Source of the DNA: CAYPLH01 sp964411505
Lineage (GTDB): Bacteria; Bacillota; Clostridia; CAYPLH01; DUMO01
DNA: 64,000 nt
Reading direction: 5' to 3'
Assembly: GCA_964411505.1 (NCBI GenBank)
Contig: CAYPLH010000009.1
Span: 30,554-94,553 of the forward strand
The position numbers and the translations under genes were made by a program. This document shows, piece after piece, positions 8,613 to 17,809 of the stretch. Numbering within the stretch: the stretch's first letter is position 1; the number at the start of each line of letters is the position of its first letter. Below the pieces are notes generated by a model. That model did no database searches, had not been told where the DNA came from, and saw nothing but the letters and a program-made list of their open reading frames with translations.

Positions 8613-10016
8613 TTAGCCGTGGGGCCATGGTCTTTTTGGTTCCAACTCGAGCAAGTGGTTTACAATCTCTTCCATCTTCATACCCCTTGACCCTTTAACA
8701 AGCAGTATATCATCAGCACGTACAAAGTCACTGAGAAACTCATTTGCCTCATTATTGCCTTCAAAACTATATACTCTTTCCTCAGGTATTCCTTTATAAA
8801 GTGCACCAAGAAAAATACCCCTTGCATTTTCTCCTACTGTAATAATATAATCTATATTTTTCATTGCTGCAAATTTCCCTACATCCTTATGAGCATCAAC
8901 CGACCAATCTCCCATTTCAAACATATCACCTAAAATAGCCACTGTCCTTTGATTCCCAGAGATATCCTTAAGAACTTCTATCGCGGCTTCCATGGATTGT
9001 GGACTTGCATTATAAACATCATTAATAACCTTGATTTGCTTTCCTGTTATGATGTTAAGCCGCATATCTGATGGCGAATAATGATGTACACCTTCAATTA
9101 TCGACTCTATTGGCACACCTGTTTCCACACCTGCAGCAATTGCTGCAAGAGCGCAGTATACATTGTGGATTCCGGGTACCGGAACATGAAGCCCATATTC
9201 TCTTTGGTTAAGCTTTATATCAAAATATGTACCATTTTCCCCAGCTTTCCTTATGTTATATGCATAATAATCATTTTCTTCTTCTATGCCAAAAAACACC
9301 GTTTTGTAATTTAATAATCCCTTAAGTCCATACAGCAGCTTGTCATCACCATTAAGAATAACTACTCCTCCATCTTTTAGGCCCTCCAGTATTTCTAGCT
9401 TTGCTTTAAGAATATTTTGTCTTGAACCAAACCTTTCAATATGAGACAGCCCAATATTAGTGATAATCACAATGTCAGGCTTGCATATAGAGGTTAGATA
9501 GCTTATATCACCAAAATTTCGTGCTCCCATTTCCAAAATACCAATTTGATGAAAACTGTCTAGCTCAAAAAGAGTCAGGGGAAGCCCAATTTCATTATTA
9601 AAATTTTCTCTCGTTTTCAATACATTGTATTTTACCCCCAGAACTGAAGCAATCATTTCTTTTGTACTGGTTTTCCCCACACTCCCGGTAATAGCGATAA
9701 TTGGCACATCCACTTTCTCCCTGCACCTTTTTGCAATGTCCCCCATAGCTTTTTTTGTATCTTTTACCTTAATTACAACTTTGTCAGAAGCTGGTGTAAC
9801 ATTCTTTTCAACAAGGCACGCGATTGCTCCCTTTTTGAAGGCCTGGCTTATGAACTGGTGACCATCAAATCTCTCTCCAACAATTGCCACAAAAAGGTCT
9901 CCTTCATTAACTTTTCTTGAGTCAGTTGAAATACCAGTTATATTTCTATCTAAACTCCCGGTTAAAAGCTCACCCTTTACCACATCAATTAGCTCTGCAC
10001 ATTTTATTTTCAACAC
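8613..10016 (-). CDS. murF: UDP-MurNAc-tripeptide D-Ala-D-Ala ligase MurF
   Basis: 467-residue cytoplasmic Mur ligase that adds D-Ala-D-Ala to UDP-MurNAc-tripeptide. Three domains are visible: the N-terminal UDP-binding region (ISTDSRKVNEGDLFVAI), the central ATPase with the P loop GSVGKTSTKEM and the ENFNNEIGLPLTL segment, and a C-terminal Rossmann-like domain (INDVYNASPQSM, ILGDMFEMG). ATG start. It begins 6 bases after the murE stop, so the two are probably translated together. Confidence 0.95.
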   Translation of the reverse strand: MLKIKCAELIDVVKGELLTGSLDRNITGISTDSRKVNEGDLFVAIVGERFDGHQFISQAFKKGAIACLVEKNVTPASDKVVIKVKDTKKAMGDIAKRCREKVDVPIIAITGSVGKTSTKEMIASVLGVKYNVLKTRENFNNEIGLPLTLFELDSFHQIGILEMGARNFGDISYLTSICKPDIVIITNIGLSHIERFGSRQNILKAKLEILEGLKDGGVVILNGDDKLLYGLKGLLNYKTVFFGIEEENDYYAYNIRKAGENGTYFDIKLNQREYGLHVPVPGIHNVYCALAAIAAGVETGVPIESIIEGVHHYSPSDMRLNIITGKQIKVINDVYNASPQSMEAAIEVLKDISGNQRTVAILGDMFEMGDWSVDAHKDVGKFAAMKNIDYIITVGENARGIFLGALYKGIPEERVYSFEGNNEANEFLSDFVRADDILLVKGSRGMKMEEIVNHLLELEPKRPWPHG

Positions 10017-10022
10017 CTTACC

Positions 10023-11468
10023 TCACCTCTTTAATATTTCCCTTACTACTTCCCGATCATCAAAGTGTATGGTTTTATCTTTAAACTGTTGATAGTTCTC
10101 ATGCCCTTTTCCTGCAATTAAAATAATGTCTTCGGGTTTTGCATTTTCAATCGCATACCTTATACCTTCATAGCGATCCACAATTTTTATGTATTTTCCA
10201 TTGGTTCTTTTAATTCCTTCTTCTATCTCACTTATTATTTTTTCCGGATCCTCAGTTCGCGGATTATCAGAAGTAATAATTGTAAAGTCAGCTAGATTTC
10301 CTGAAACTTCACCCATCGAAATTCTTCGACCTTGTCTGTTGCCTCCGCAACCAAATACACAAACAAGCCTTCCAAGAGTAAACTCGCGTACCGACTTTAG
10401 AACATTTTCTAGGCTAGCCGCATTATGAGCATAATCTACGATTACTGTAAAATCTTTTCCGGTATCAACCACTTCAAGCCTGCCTGGCACCTTGATTGCT
10501 TCTAATCCGCTTTTTATTGCATTCATAGGTATATTTTCAAAACAACATACCGCAATAGCAGCAAGAGCATTATATATGTTAAATTTTCCTGGTATCCCTA
10601 CTCGTATATTGTCGCTGCTCCAAGGCGTCTTAACCATAAACTCAATACTATCTCTATTTACCTTAATATCTTCAGCTTTAAAATCTGCGTTTGCATTTAT
10701 ACCGTAGGTATAAATCTCACATGATGCATCCTTTAAAAGACGTCTACCGTAAGTATCATCTATGTTTATGAGTCCTTTTTTACACATGTTAAATAGCTTG
10801 GACTTGGCATTATAATAGTCCTCCATATTATGATGGAGCTCCCCTTCTCCGATGTGATCAAAATATAGATTTGTAAACACACCTATATCAAAATGACTGC
10901 AGCTTACTCTATGCAGTCCTAGACCGTGAGAAGAAACCTCCATTACAACACTATTTACTTCTTTTTCACTCATGTAAGAAAATAATGACTGTAGATCATG
11001 AGATTCAGGAGTAGTTCTTTCGCCATATAAAATCTCATCAGCTATTAAATTGTTTATAGTACCTATAAGTCCGACTTTTTGGCCAGCTTCTTCAAAAATA
11101 GACTTTATCATATAAGTAGTAGAGGTTTTTCCCTTAGTACCTGTAACTCCTATAAGACAGAAGTTGTTAGAAGGATTACCAAAAAAAGAATTGGAAATAT
11201 GTGCAAGACCAAAACGAGTGTCTTTAACTCTCACTACTGTAACATCATCGGGAGTATCAACGTTTCTTTGCACCAAAATCGCTTTAGCTCCATTGTTTAT
11301 TGCAGACGAAATAAATTTATGCCCATCGGTAGTAAAGCCTTCTATACATACAAACAAAGAACCACTTCCAGCTACCCGCGAATCATAAGCAACATTTACA
11401 ATTTCTATATCTAAATTTCCTCTGGTCTCCTCTACTTCGAGCCCATTTAAAAGTTCTCGCAGTTTCAT
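10023..11468 (-). CDS. murE: UDP-MurNAc-tripeptide synthetase MurE (meso-DAP adding)
   Basis: 481-residue Mur ligase that adds the third residue of the stem peptide. The P loop GTKGKTSTTYM and the motif DNPRTEDP are clear; DNPR is the established signature for meso-diaminopimelate rather than lysine, so this organism should have DAP-type peptidoglycan. I use the ATG at 11468, preceded by AAAGGAAG; a GTG six codons upstream has no such site. It lies between spoVD and murF. Confidence 0.95.
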   Translation of the reverse strand: MKLRELLNGLEVEETRGNLDIEIVNVAYDSRVAGSGSLFVCIEGFTTDGHKFISSAINNGAKAILVQRNVDTPDDVTVVRVKDTRFGLAHISNSFFGNPSNNFCLIGVTGTKGKTSTTYMIKSIFEEAGQKVGLIGTINNLIADEILYGERTTPESHDLQSLFSYMSEKEVNSVVMEVSSHGLGLHRVSCSHFDIGVFTNLYFDHIGEGELHHNMEDYYNAKSKLFNMCKKGLINIDDTYGRRLLKDASCEIYTYGINANADFKAEDIKVNRDSIEFMVKTPWSSDNIRVGIPGKFNIYNALAAIAVCCFENIPMNAIKSGLEAIKVPGRLEVVDTGKDFTVIVDYAHNAASLENVLKSVREFTLGRLVCVFGCGGNRQGRRISMGEVSGNLADFTIITSDNPRTEDPEKIISEIEEGIKRTNGKYIKIVDRYEGIRYAIENAKPEDIILIAGKGHENYQQFKDKTIHFDDREVVREILKR

Positions 11469-11522
11469 GGTACTACTTCCTTTCACTTTAAGTATACACT
11501 TATCTGGAACGCTTTTATACTA

Positions 11523-13691
11523 CTACCAAACAGTATTTTCGAAGTACAAGAAGTCAACTTCAATAATTTTGCCTTCCTCTACTCTAGCACCCGGTTCAAT
11601 GCTCTGCTTGTGAGCCATTCCAACACCATTAACCTTAATATTTAACCCAAGGCTGTTCAGTGTTTCGGTAGCTTCACTAATGGTTTTATTGCTAAGATCA
11701 GGAACCGAAACAGTTCTGTCATCAGGAGGATTATATGAGTACACTATTACAACCGAATCCTCGTATAAACTTGCACCTGGTTTAGGAGTCTGATCCTTTA
11801 CAAGGTTGCCGCCACTTCCATCATCTTTAACTACGGCTTTTAACTTACTGTTTTTCAGCGCTTGTTTAGCCTGTTCAACAGTCATGTTTCTAAGGTCAGG
11901 TACAGTAACAGGAGTTTTCATCATCTGTTGATCCTGCTCGGTATATCGTCTTTCAACTCCCAAGTAATTAAGTGTATCTTCAACCAATTGACCAGCCACC
12001 GGAGCTGCTATTGTACCTCCGTAATATGAAAAGCCCATCGGATGATCAAGTACGATCAGTACAGTTATTACAGGGTTATCTGCAGGTGCAATAGCAGCAA
12101 AAGAAGCAATGTACCTACCTGGTACTGTAGTTACTGATGTACCTGTTTTACCGGCTACTCTATAGCCTTTAACATAAGCATTTTTTCCTGTACCTATTGA
12201 TACAACTCCTTCTAAAATCTCTCTCACAGTCTCTGAAGTCTGCCTGGAAATCACATTCCGTACTACTTCTGGTTCGTATCTTTCTACAATATTACCGTCG
12301 TTATCAATCAATTCTTTAACAAGATGAGGCTTTAGCAATTTTCCGCCATTAGCTATTGCTGAGTATGCTGTGGCAAGCTGAATTGGAGTTATCATAAACC
12401 TCTGTCCAAAAGATGCAACCGCCATATCTATCTCCTTTGGCTTTTCGTGGTGAACAGGTTTCCCTTCAGGTAGTTCAATGTTAGTGTCGTCATAAAAACC
12501 AAAGGATTTCATATAGCTATAAAAGCGGCTAACCCCCAAGTCGAGTGAAAGGTTTACAAATACAGGGTTACACGAATTGTACACTCCCATGTAAAAAGGT
12601 TGTGTGCCATGTGCATTTGGCTTCCAGCATTTAATATCATGTCCCCCCATGGTTATAGTTTTATCCGTAACAATGGTATCAGGAGTTATAACTCCTTCTT
12701 CAATCCCTGCAGCTGTTGTTATTGCTTTAAAAGTTGATCCGGGTTCATAGGCTTCAGAAATAGCTTTATTTTTCCATACTGTTGCCCAAAGCGCATTTAC
12801 ATCTTCATTACTATATCCGCTCCAGGTTTCGGTATCATATCCTGGTGGTGCCAGCCTAGGATTATTTAGATCAAAATCAGGCAATGATGCCATAGCTAGT
12901 ATTTCTCCTGTTCTTGGGTCCATTACTATTGCTGCCGCACCACCAATTAGCTTATAATCAGCCATCGCATTTTCAAGAGCTTTCTCTGCAAAATACTGTA
13001 TGGTTTCATCTATAGTAAGTATTACATTCCACCCATCCCTTGGGCTTATGTATTTTTCTTCACTTAATGGTATTTCTCTTCCCAGTCCGTCAACTTCTGA
13101 AATAATCTTACCCGGGACACCTTGCAGGTATTTGTCAAAAACAGCTTCAATTCCAAACATTCCTACGTTATCTATTCTTGTTATACCTATTACATGGGAA
13201 GCTAATGATTCATTAGGGTAAAACCTTTTGGAGTCTTCATCAACATATATTCCTATAAGCTCCTCTTCTTCCCTCCACCTTCTTACAGCATCTCCTACTT
13301 CCTTATCTACTTTTTGCTTTACAAACTCAAAGATTGTATTTCTACTTATAATAGTGAGAACCTTATTTTGATCCATCTCAAGTATCTCGGCAAGCTTTTT
13401 GGCGATGTATTCAGGCTCTACAGTATTTTTTCTAAGATCCTGCGGGTTTACAGATACTGTCTCAACAGAAGCGCTAATCGCAAGTTCTTTACCGTTCCTG
13501 TCATAAATAGTGCCCCTTTTGGGATTGATTACCCTGCCCATGTTTTGCTGTATGTATGCATCCTTTCGCAGCTGCTCACCTTGTACAAGTTGAATGTAAC
13601 CAATTCTAATCAAGAGAAGAAATATAAGAAATGTAAATGTTACTAATATAAACAGCAGTCTTTTCTTAACCAGCAAATTAACTCTAGACAA
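11523..13691 (-). CDS. spoVD: Penicillin-binding protein SpoVD/PBP2-type with two PASTA domains
   Basis: 722-residue class B transpeptidase anchored by one membrane segment (about 11-30). The order is: pedestal/dimerisation domain, then transpeptidase with active-site STFK (Ser319), SCN and KTGTS, and then two C-terminal PASTA repeats (starting near VPDLRNMT and VPDLSNKT). PASTA domains bind peptidoglycan or muropeptides. Two PASTA copies and the position after ftsL match SpoVD/FtsI. The start is TTG at 13691 after a run of G residues. It would cross-link the strands made by FtsW/SpoVE. Confidence 0.93.
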   Translation of the reverse strand: MSRVNLLVKKRLLFILVTFTFLIFLLLIRIGYIQLVQGEQLRKDAYIQQNMGRVINPKRGTIYDRNGKELAISASVETVSVNPQDLRKNTVEPEYIAKKLAEILEMDQNKVLTIISRNTIFEFVKQKVDKEVGDAVRRWREEEELIGIYVDEDSKRFYPNESLASHVIGITRIDNVGMFGIEAVFDKYLQGVPGKIISEVDGLGREIPLSEEKYISPRDGWNVILTIDETIQYFAEKALENAMADYKLIGGAAAIVMDPRTGEILAMASLPDFDLNNPRLAPPGYDTETWSGYSNEDVNALWATVWKNKAISEAYEPGSTFKAITTAAGIEEGVITPDTIVTDKTITMGGHDIKCWKPNAHGTQPFYMGVYNSCNPVFVNLSLDLGVSRFYSYMKSFGFYDDTNIELPEGKPVHHEKPKEIDMAVASFGQRFMITPIQLATAYSAIANGGKLLKPHLVKELIDNDGNIVERYEPEVVRNVISRQTSETVREILEGVVSIGTGKNAYVKGYRVAGKTGTSVTTVPGRYIASFAAIAPADNPVITVLIVLDHPMGFSYYGGTIAAPVAGQLVEDTLNYLGVERRYTEQDQQMMKTPVTVPDLRNMTVEQAKQALKNSKLKAVVKDDGSGGNLVKDQTPKPGASLYEDSVVIVYSYNPPDDRTVSVPDLSNKTISEATETLNSLGLNIKVNGVGMAHKQSIEPGARVEEGKIIEVDFLYFENTVW

Positions 13692-13918
13692 AACACAACC
13701 CCCCGAGTTTATAATACGGTATTTTAAATAAAAATCGCTCTAGGAAAAATGATACTGCATTTAGTACATAATAAAGATACTAAACTAAACTGACTAAAAG
13801 ATAAGACAAGTATTCATAATAGAGTAAACATTTTATGTAATTTAGCTAATAAAAGCATGGGGATGATAAGCCTCATTATTCTTTTATCACCACTCAAATT
13901 TTTAAAAGGATATCCTTT

Positions 13919-14410
13919 TTAGTATAGCCAACGTGCAATATTTTCCAGGCTTATTATGAGAAATGAAAAAAATCCACCCGAAGGTATCGTTTTTTTCGTA
14001 GTGTTAACAGCAACTTTTGTGTAATCATTTTTTGTTATATTAAGTCGTACAATCTGATGTTTTTCCGGTTCTCTCATACCAAGCTCTGTTTCTGCAATTT
14101 TCCTAATTCTTTTAAGATCCATCCCCTTGTCTATTTCAACAGTCAGTCTTATATTATCATTTTTAATACCTTCGTAGTCTTTATACAAGCTGTTTATTTT
14201 ATAATTTAAATCAGTTATAAGGGCATATCGATACATCAAAATAGCAAAAGCAGCAAAGATAATACCTATGCAAAATAATATCCTTACTTTGACTTTTGTA
14301 TTGGCACGGGCTTTATTTTTAGCTTTTAATACCTTGTTTTCTTGGTATACATTGTATTCAATTTTCCTAACAGCAGTCCCGTCTACATAGCTCTTTTCTG
14401 TCCTTATCAA
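13919..14410 (-). CDS. ftsL: FtsL-like septum protein
   Basis: 163-residue bitopic protein: basic cytoplasmic N-terminus (about 1-42), one membrane helix (about 43-62), then a short periplasmic-side coiled coil (LNYKINSLYKDYEGIKNDNIRL) and LKRIRKIAETELGM, the usual FtsL/DivIC ending. Sequence identity in this family is low, so the call rests on size, topology and its position between rsmH and spoVD. The C-terminal tail of about 45 residues beyond the coiled coil is longer than usual. A 16-bp palindrome (13904-13919) abuts the stop codon. Confidence 0.75.
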   Translation of the reverse strand: MIRTEKSYVDGTAVRKIEYNVYQENKVLKAKNKARANTKVKVRILFCIGIIFAAFAILMYRYALITDLNYKINSLYKDYEGIKNDNIRLTVEIDKGMDLKRIRKIAETELGMREPEKHQIVRLNITKNDYTKVAVNTTKKTIPSGGFFSFLIISLENIARWLY

Positions 14411-14825
14411 TTGTATTCACCCCATAAGTGATTTATTCCATCACAATTGCTCCACCTAAGGAAAGACAATAAACCCGGGGGACTGTTCAAGGTTTGACCA
14501 AAAACAACCCTCCGGAAACTTAGAAGAATTAGTTCAGCTAATTTTATCTTTAGTATATTGTGCTTTTTTCGTATCTTTGTCTTATTGTCTTATTGTCTTA
14601 TTGTCTTTTTGTCTTTTGTAATCTTAAACTAGTTTTGTCTTTTGTAAGTCTTTCCTTTTTAGTATCCTTTGTAACCTTGTCTTTGGTAAATCTTTTCTAC
14701 TACTTATCTTTTGTAAATTCATAATTGTACTTTTCTTTTGTTTACTAAAGCCTGCAATAAGCCGACTTAATTGATTTTATCTTTTGTATTTTGTTTTTTT
14801 TTCTTTAGTACACAATTTTAAATTT
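14411..14825 (-). repeat. Gene-free spacer with degenerate GTCTTATT/CTTTTGT repeats
   Basis: No supportable gene lies in this spacer between rsmH and ftsL. From 14579 the plus strand carries GTCTTATT three times in tandem followed by two T-rich variants (to 14617). Then come many loosely spaced CTTTTGT-like words (CTTTTGTA, CCTTTGTA, CTTTGGTA) to about 14810. Read on the coding strand this would be an A-rich, C-poor leader before ftsL. No promoter or hairpin stands out. Confidence 0.7.
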
Positions 14826-15767
14826 CTATATTTTTTCTATTATCCTAAGCTTAGCACTTCGTGACCTTGGGTTTCTTTCAACTTCTTCACCCTTTGCTAC
14901 CAGAGGCTTTCGTGTTATAAATCGAGCCTGCGGTCTTTTCCCACAGATGCATACCGGAAATTCTGGAGGGCATGTACACGGTTTAACAAAATTTACAAAT
15001 GACTCTTTTACAATTCTGTCCTCTAGCGAATGAAAGCTGATAACACAGAATCTTCCGCCATTTCCCAACACTGATATTCCATCTTCCAAAGCTTTCTTTA
15101 GAACTCCCAATTCATTATTAACTTCTATCCTTATTGCTTGAAAAGTTCTTTTTGCAGGGTGAGGTCCAGTTTTTCTTGCCTTACTGGGTATGGCTGCTTT
15201 GATAATATCTACCAGCTCTGCGGTTGTATTAACTGCCTTTTGCTGCCTCGCCCTTACAATAAAATCAGCTATCCGCACCGCCCATTTCTCTTCACCATAG
15301 TCTCTTATGACTCTTATTAGTTCTTTTCTGTCATATTCATTAATTATGACCCTAGCTGTTAAAATCTGTTCCTTATTCATTCTCATATCCAAAGGAGCAT
15401 CCTTCATATAGCTGAATCCTCTTTCACTTACATCTAGTTGGTGAGATGAAACCCCTATATCAAGCAATATACCATCTACTTCTTTTATCTTATTATCTAA
15501 ACAAATTGACCTTATGTTGCTAAAATTTGAATGAACCAATATAATTCGTGCCTGCGCTGGGATATTTTCAAGTGTTTTCTTAGCTGCAACAAGTGCATAT
15601 TCATCTTGATCAATTCCCACAAGTGTACTTTTTACTCCAAGTCTTTTTAATATTTCTAAAGAGTGTCCGCCGCCTCCAACCGTACCATCAATATAAATTC
15701 CTTCAGGTTTAATATTCAGTCCTTCTAAACACTCATTTAACATTACCGGAGTGTGATTGAATTCCAT
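14826..15767 (-). CDS. rsmH: 16S rRNA (cytosine1402-N4)-methyltransferase RsmH
   Basis: 313-residue SAM-dependent methyltransferase that modifies the decoding centre of 16S rRNA. The N-terminal HTPVMLNECLEGL and the SAM-binding GTVGGGGHS are diagnostic, as are ILLDIGVSSHQLD and the C-terminal ISFHSLEDRIVK and ITRKPLVA segments. ATG start at 15767, 6 bases after the mraZ stop. mraZ-rsmH is the standard head of the dcw cluster. Confidence 0.96.
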   Translation of the reverse strand: MEFNHTPVMLNECLEGLNIKPEGIYIDGTVGGGGHSLEILKRLGVKSTLVGIDQDEYALVAAKKTLENIPAQARIILVHSNFSNIRSICLDNKIKEVDGILLDIGVSSHQLDVSERGFSYMKDAPLDMRMNKEQILTARVIINEYDRKELIRVIRDYGEEKWAVRIADFIVRARQQKAVNTTAELVDIIKAAIPSKARKTGPHPAKRTFQAIRIEVNNELGVLKKALEDGISVLGNGGRFCVISFHSLEDRIVKESFVNFVKPCTCPPEFPVCICGKRPQARFITRKPLVAKGEEVERNPRSRSAKLRIIEKI

Positions 15768-15773
15768 TTTCTT

Positions 15774-16202
15774 CTATACTCCCAACATTGCCATCTTTTC
15801 AGCTATATTTGCAGAAATCTGATTGCCTCCGCTGCACTTATCCCATTTATCTTTGTCCCAAATCTCTATCCTTGTAGAAACTCCAATGATGCAAATATCT
15901 TTGTCTAGTCCAGCATAATCTCGAAGGTTCTGCGGTATCAATATTCTTCCCTGCTTGTCCATTTCACATTCAGCTGCTCCTGCAAAAAAGAACCTTACAA
16001 AAGCTCTGACATCAGTATCTGTAAACGGTAATTGGCGCAGTTTTTGAGCAATACCTTCAAACTCGGGCAGTGAATATCCAAACAAGCAATCATCCAAGCC
16101 CTTGGTTATAATAAATTTCTCTCCAAGTTCTTCTCTAAACTTAGAAGGCACTATTGCCCTACCTTTAGTATCTAGAGTGTGTTGATACTCACCACAAAAC
16201 AA
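15774..16202 (-). CDS. mraZ: MraZ transcriptional regulator
   Basis: 142-residue AbrB-fold regulator of the dcw operon. It has the two MraZ/SpoVT-like half-domains: GEYQHTLDTKGRAIVPSKFRE at the N-terminus and ECEMDKQGRILIPQNLRDYA in the middle. The start codon is TTG with a GAGGTGA site just upstream. MraZ binds repeats in its own promoter region in other bacteria, and a matching array is present directly upstream here. First gene of the cluster. Confidence 0.95.
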   Translation of the reverse strand: MFCGEYQHTLDTKGRAIVPSKFREELGEKFIITKGLDDCLFGYSLPEFEGIAQKLRQLPFTDTDVRAFVRFFFAGAAECEMDKQGRILIPQNLRDYAGLDKDICIIGVSTRIEIWDKDKWDKCSGGNQISANIAEKMAMLGV

Positions 16203-16222
16203 TTATTTCACCTCAGTATTTG

Positions 16223-16257
16223 GCACTGTCCACCACTTCGCTCCATTTCTCACCACT
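16223..16257 (-). promoter_or_regulatory. Probable MraZ operator: four boxes at 10-bp spacing
   Basis: On the coding strand AGAAGTGG, AGAAATGG, CGAAGTGG and GACAGTGC follow one another with exactly 10 bases between starts (core RRTGG or a variant at 16253-16257, 16243-16247, 16233-16237 and 16223-16227). Known MraZ sites are direct TGG-containing repeats of 10-bp period before mraZ. The array lies between the -10 box and the mraZ ribosome site. Confidence 0.75.
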
Positions 16258-16266
16258 TCTAAACAA

Positions 16267-16295
16267 ATTGTATACTAAGTTTTGCTATTAGGCAA
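16267..16295 (-). promoter_or_regulatory. Sigma-A promoter of mraZ/dcw
   Basis: -35 TTGCCT (16290-16295), 17-bp spacer, -10 TACAAT (16267-16272). Transcription would start near 16260, just before the first MraZ box. Confidence 0.7.
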
Positions 16296-16577
16296 GTGTT
16301 TTTTTAAATTTTTTTTAGTAATTAGCAAAACAGGACTAAAGGACTAGATAAAAGTTGGTTAATTGGTTGGATAGATTGTTTAATAGACGGTTGCATAGAT
16401 GGTTTGATAGATGATGGTTTGATAGATGGTTTGATAGATGATGGTTCGCGAAATATTTCCGAATAAAGAGTAAACAACAAACAATGTTAACTCTGAATAA
16501 TAACATAGTGGGACTAAAAGAGTGAATTCACTTGGTTAGGTGGTTGGTCAGGTAGATGATAATTGGGTAGGTAGGAC
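16296..16577. repeat. Low-complexity spacer with GATGGTTTGATA repeats
   Basis: The rodA-mraZ spacer holds no gene beyond the mraZ promoter. Between about 16387 and 16447 the plus strand repeats GATGGTTTGATA with GAT insertions (three clear copies and partial ones). It is flanked by looser TTGGTTAATTGGTTGG and GGTTAGGTGGTTGG runs. Confidence 0.65.
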
Positions 16578-17717
16578 TTACTCTTCTCCAAAGTAAGCTC
16601 TTTTTCGTCTTGCAGAGACACTTAATACAACGCCTAAAGCAAGATAGTTAGCAAGAATGGAGGTACCGCCAGCACTTACAAAAGGAAGAGGGATTCCAGT
16701 AACCGGAAGAAGTCCTATACTCATCCCTATGTTTTCAATAAAATGAAACCCAAACATTCCAGCTATACCAATAACTATATAGGAACCAAATTTGTCCCTA
16801 GCTGATCTTGCAATATATATACAACGTAAAACAATAGAAAGTATAATCACTACAACAACAATAGTACCGATAAATCCAAATTCCTCTCCGATGACTGAAA
16901 ATATAAAGTCTGATTCCTTAACAGGGACACCTGCATTTTGAGTTTGAATTCCCTGAAACAGCCCCTGACCATGTAATCTTCCTGAGCCTATTGCCATTAT
17001 TGATCTTATTACATTAAATGTATAGGTAGTAGCACCTGCTTCAGGGGCAAATAGTGCTCTGAATCTATTTTTTTGATAGTCATCAAGAACAAAAAGCCAG
17101 CCTGTAATAAACACAGGAATTGACGCCAATAACCCCATACCAATATATTTATAAGCCAGACCTGCAATAAACACCATGGCACAAAATATAGCGATATATA
17201 CTAATGCTGTACCCATATCCGGCTGACGAAGAACAAGTCCAACAGGTATTGCTGAAAAAAGCGCCAGAAGAAACAATTTTTTTGTTTTGTCTTCGGTTTC
17301 GTTTATTTTCTCCAGGTAATAGGCTACAACAAATATAAAACCTATTTTTGCAAATTCAGAAGGTTGAAAGCCAAATCCTGCAATATTAAGCCAGCTTTTA
17401 CTTCCATATTCCTCTCCTGTTCCAAATTTTAAAACGAGAACTAATAGAGCTACGCAAGCAAAGTAGTAAATAAACCCGAAATTTTTAAAATATTGATAAT
17501 CAATTGAGCTTAAAATCAGAGCTGCCACTACTCCAAGTACTATCGCTGCAACTTGAACAACTGGCATTCTTGAACCGTCAGCACCGTGAGGCATCACAAG
17601 ACTAGCACTTTTAACAGCAACAGCTCCTATCCCTGATAATATAAGAACAGCTGTGATTAGAAGATAATCAAAATGCTTTACAAGGCTTTCACTAGGTATT
17701 TTCTCAACTGAATACAT
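16578..17717 (-). CDS. rodA: Rod-shape SEDS protein RodA
   Basis: 379-residue SEDS family peptidoglycan polymerase with about ten membrane helices. Motifs: GFQPSEFAKIGFIF, RQPDMGTALVY, and the C-terminal PLPFVSAGGTSIL. It is closer to RodA than to FtsW (DYQKNRFRALFAPEAG, FGFIGTIVVVV). RodA builds side-wall glycan with a class B PBP. It lies upstream of mraZ and downstream of lgt; the 92-base gap to lgt could hold a promoter, but none is clear. Confidence 0.9.
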   Translation of the reverse strand: MYSVEKIPSESLVKHFDYLLITAVLILSGIGAVAVKSASLVMPHGADGSRMPVVQVAAIVLGVVAALILSSIDYQYFKNFGFIYYFACVALLVLVLKFGTGEEYGSKSWLNIAGFGFQPSEFAKIGFIFVVAYYLEKINETEDKTKKLFLLALFSAIPVGLVLRQPDMGTALVYIAIFCAMVFIAGLAYKYIGMGLLASIPVFITGWLFVLDDYQKNRFRALFAPEAGATTYTFNVIRSIMAIGSGRLHGQGLFQGIQTQNAGVPVKESDFIFSVIGEEFGFIGTIVVVVIILSIVLRCIYIARSARDKFGSYIVIGIAGMFGFHFIENIGMSIGLLPVTGIPLPFVSAGGTSILANYLALGVVLSVSARRKRAYFGEE

Positions 17718-17809
17718 TAAATTTCCCCCAACACTTAACTATTAATACCTCTTCTATAGCTGTCTTCGCAGCCACCAAGATCTTCGTCTTTTTCATTCAA
17801 AATATTTTA

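Noticed and set aside
13904..13919. AAAAGGATATCCTTTT palindrome as a terminator after ftsL
   Set aside because: The symmetry is perfect but the stem would have no loop and is AT-rich; too weak to call.
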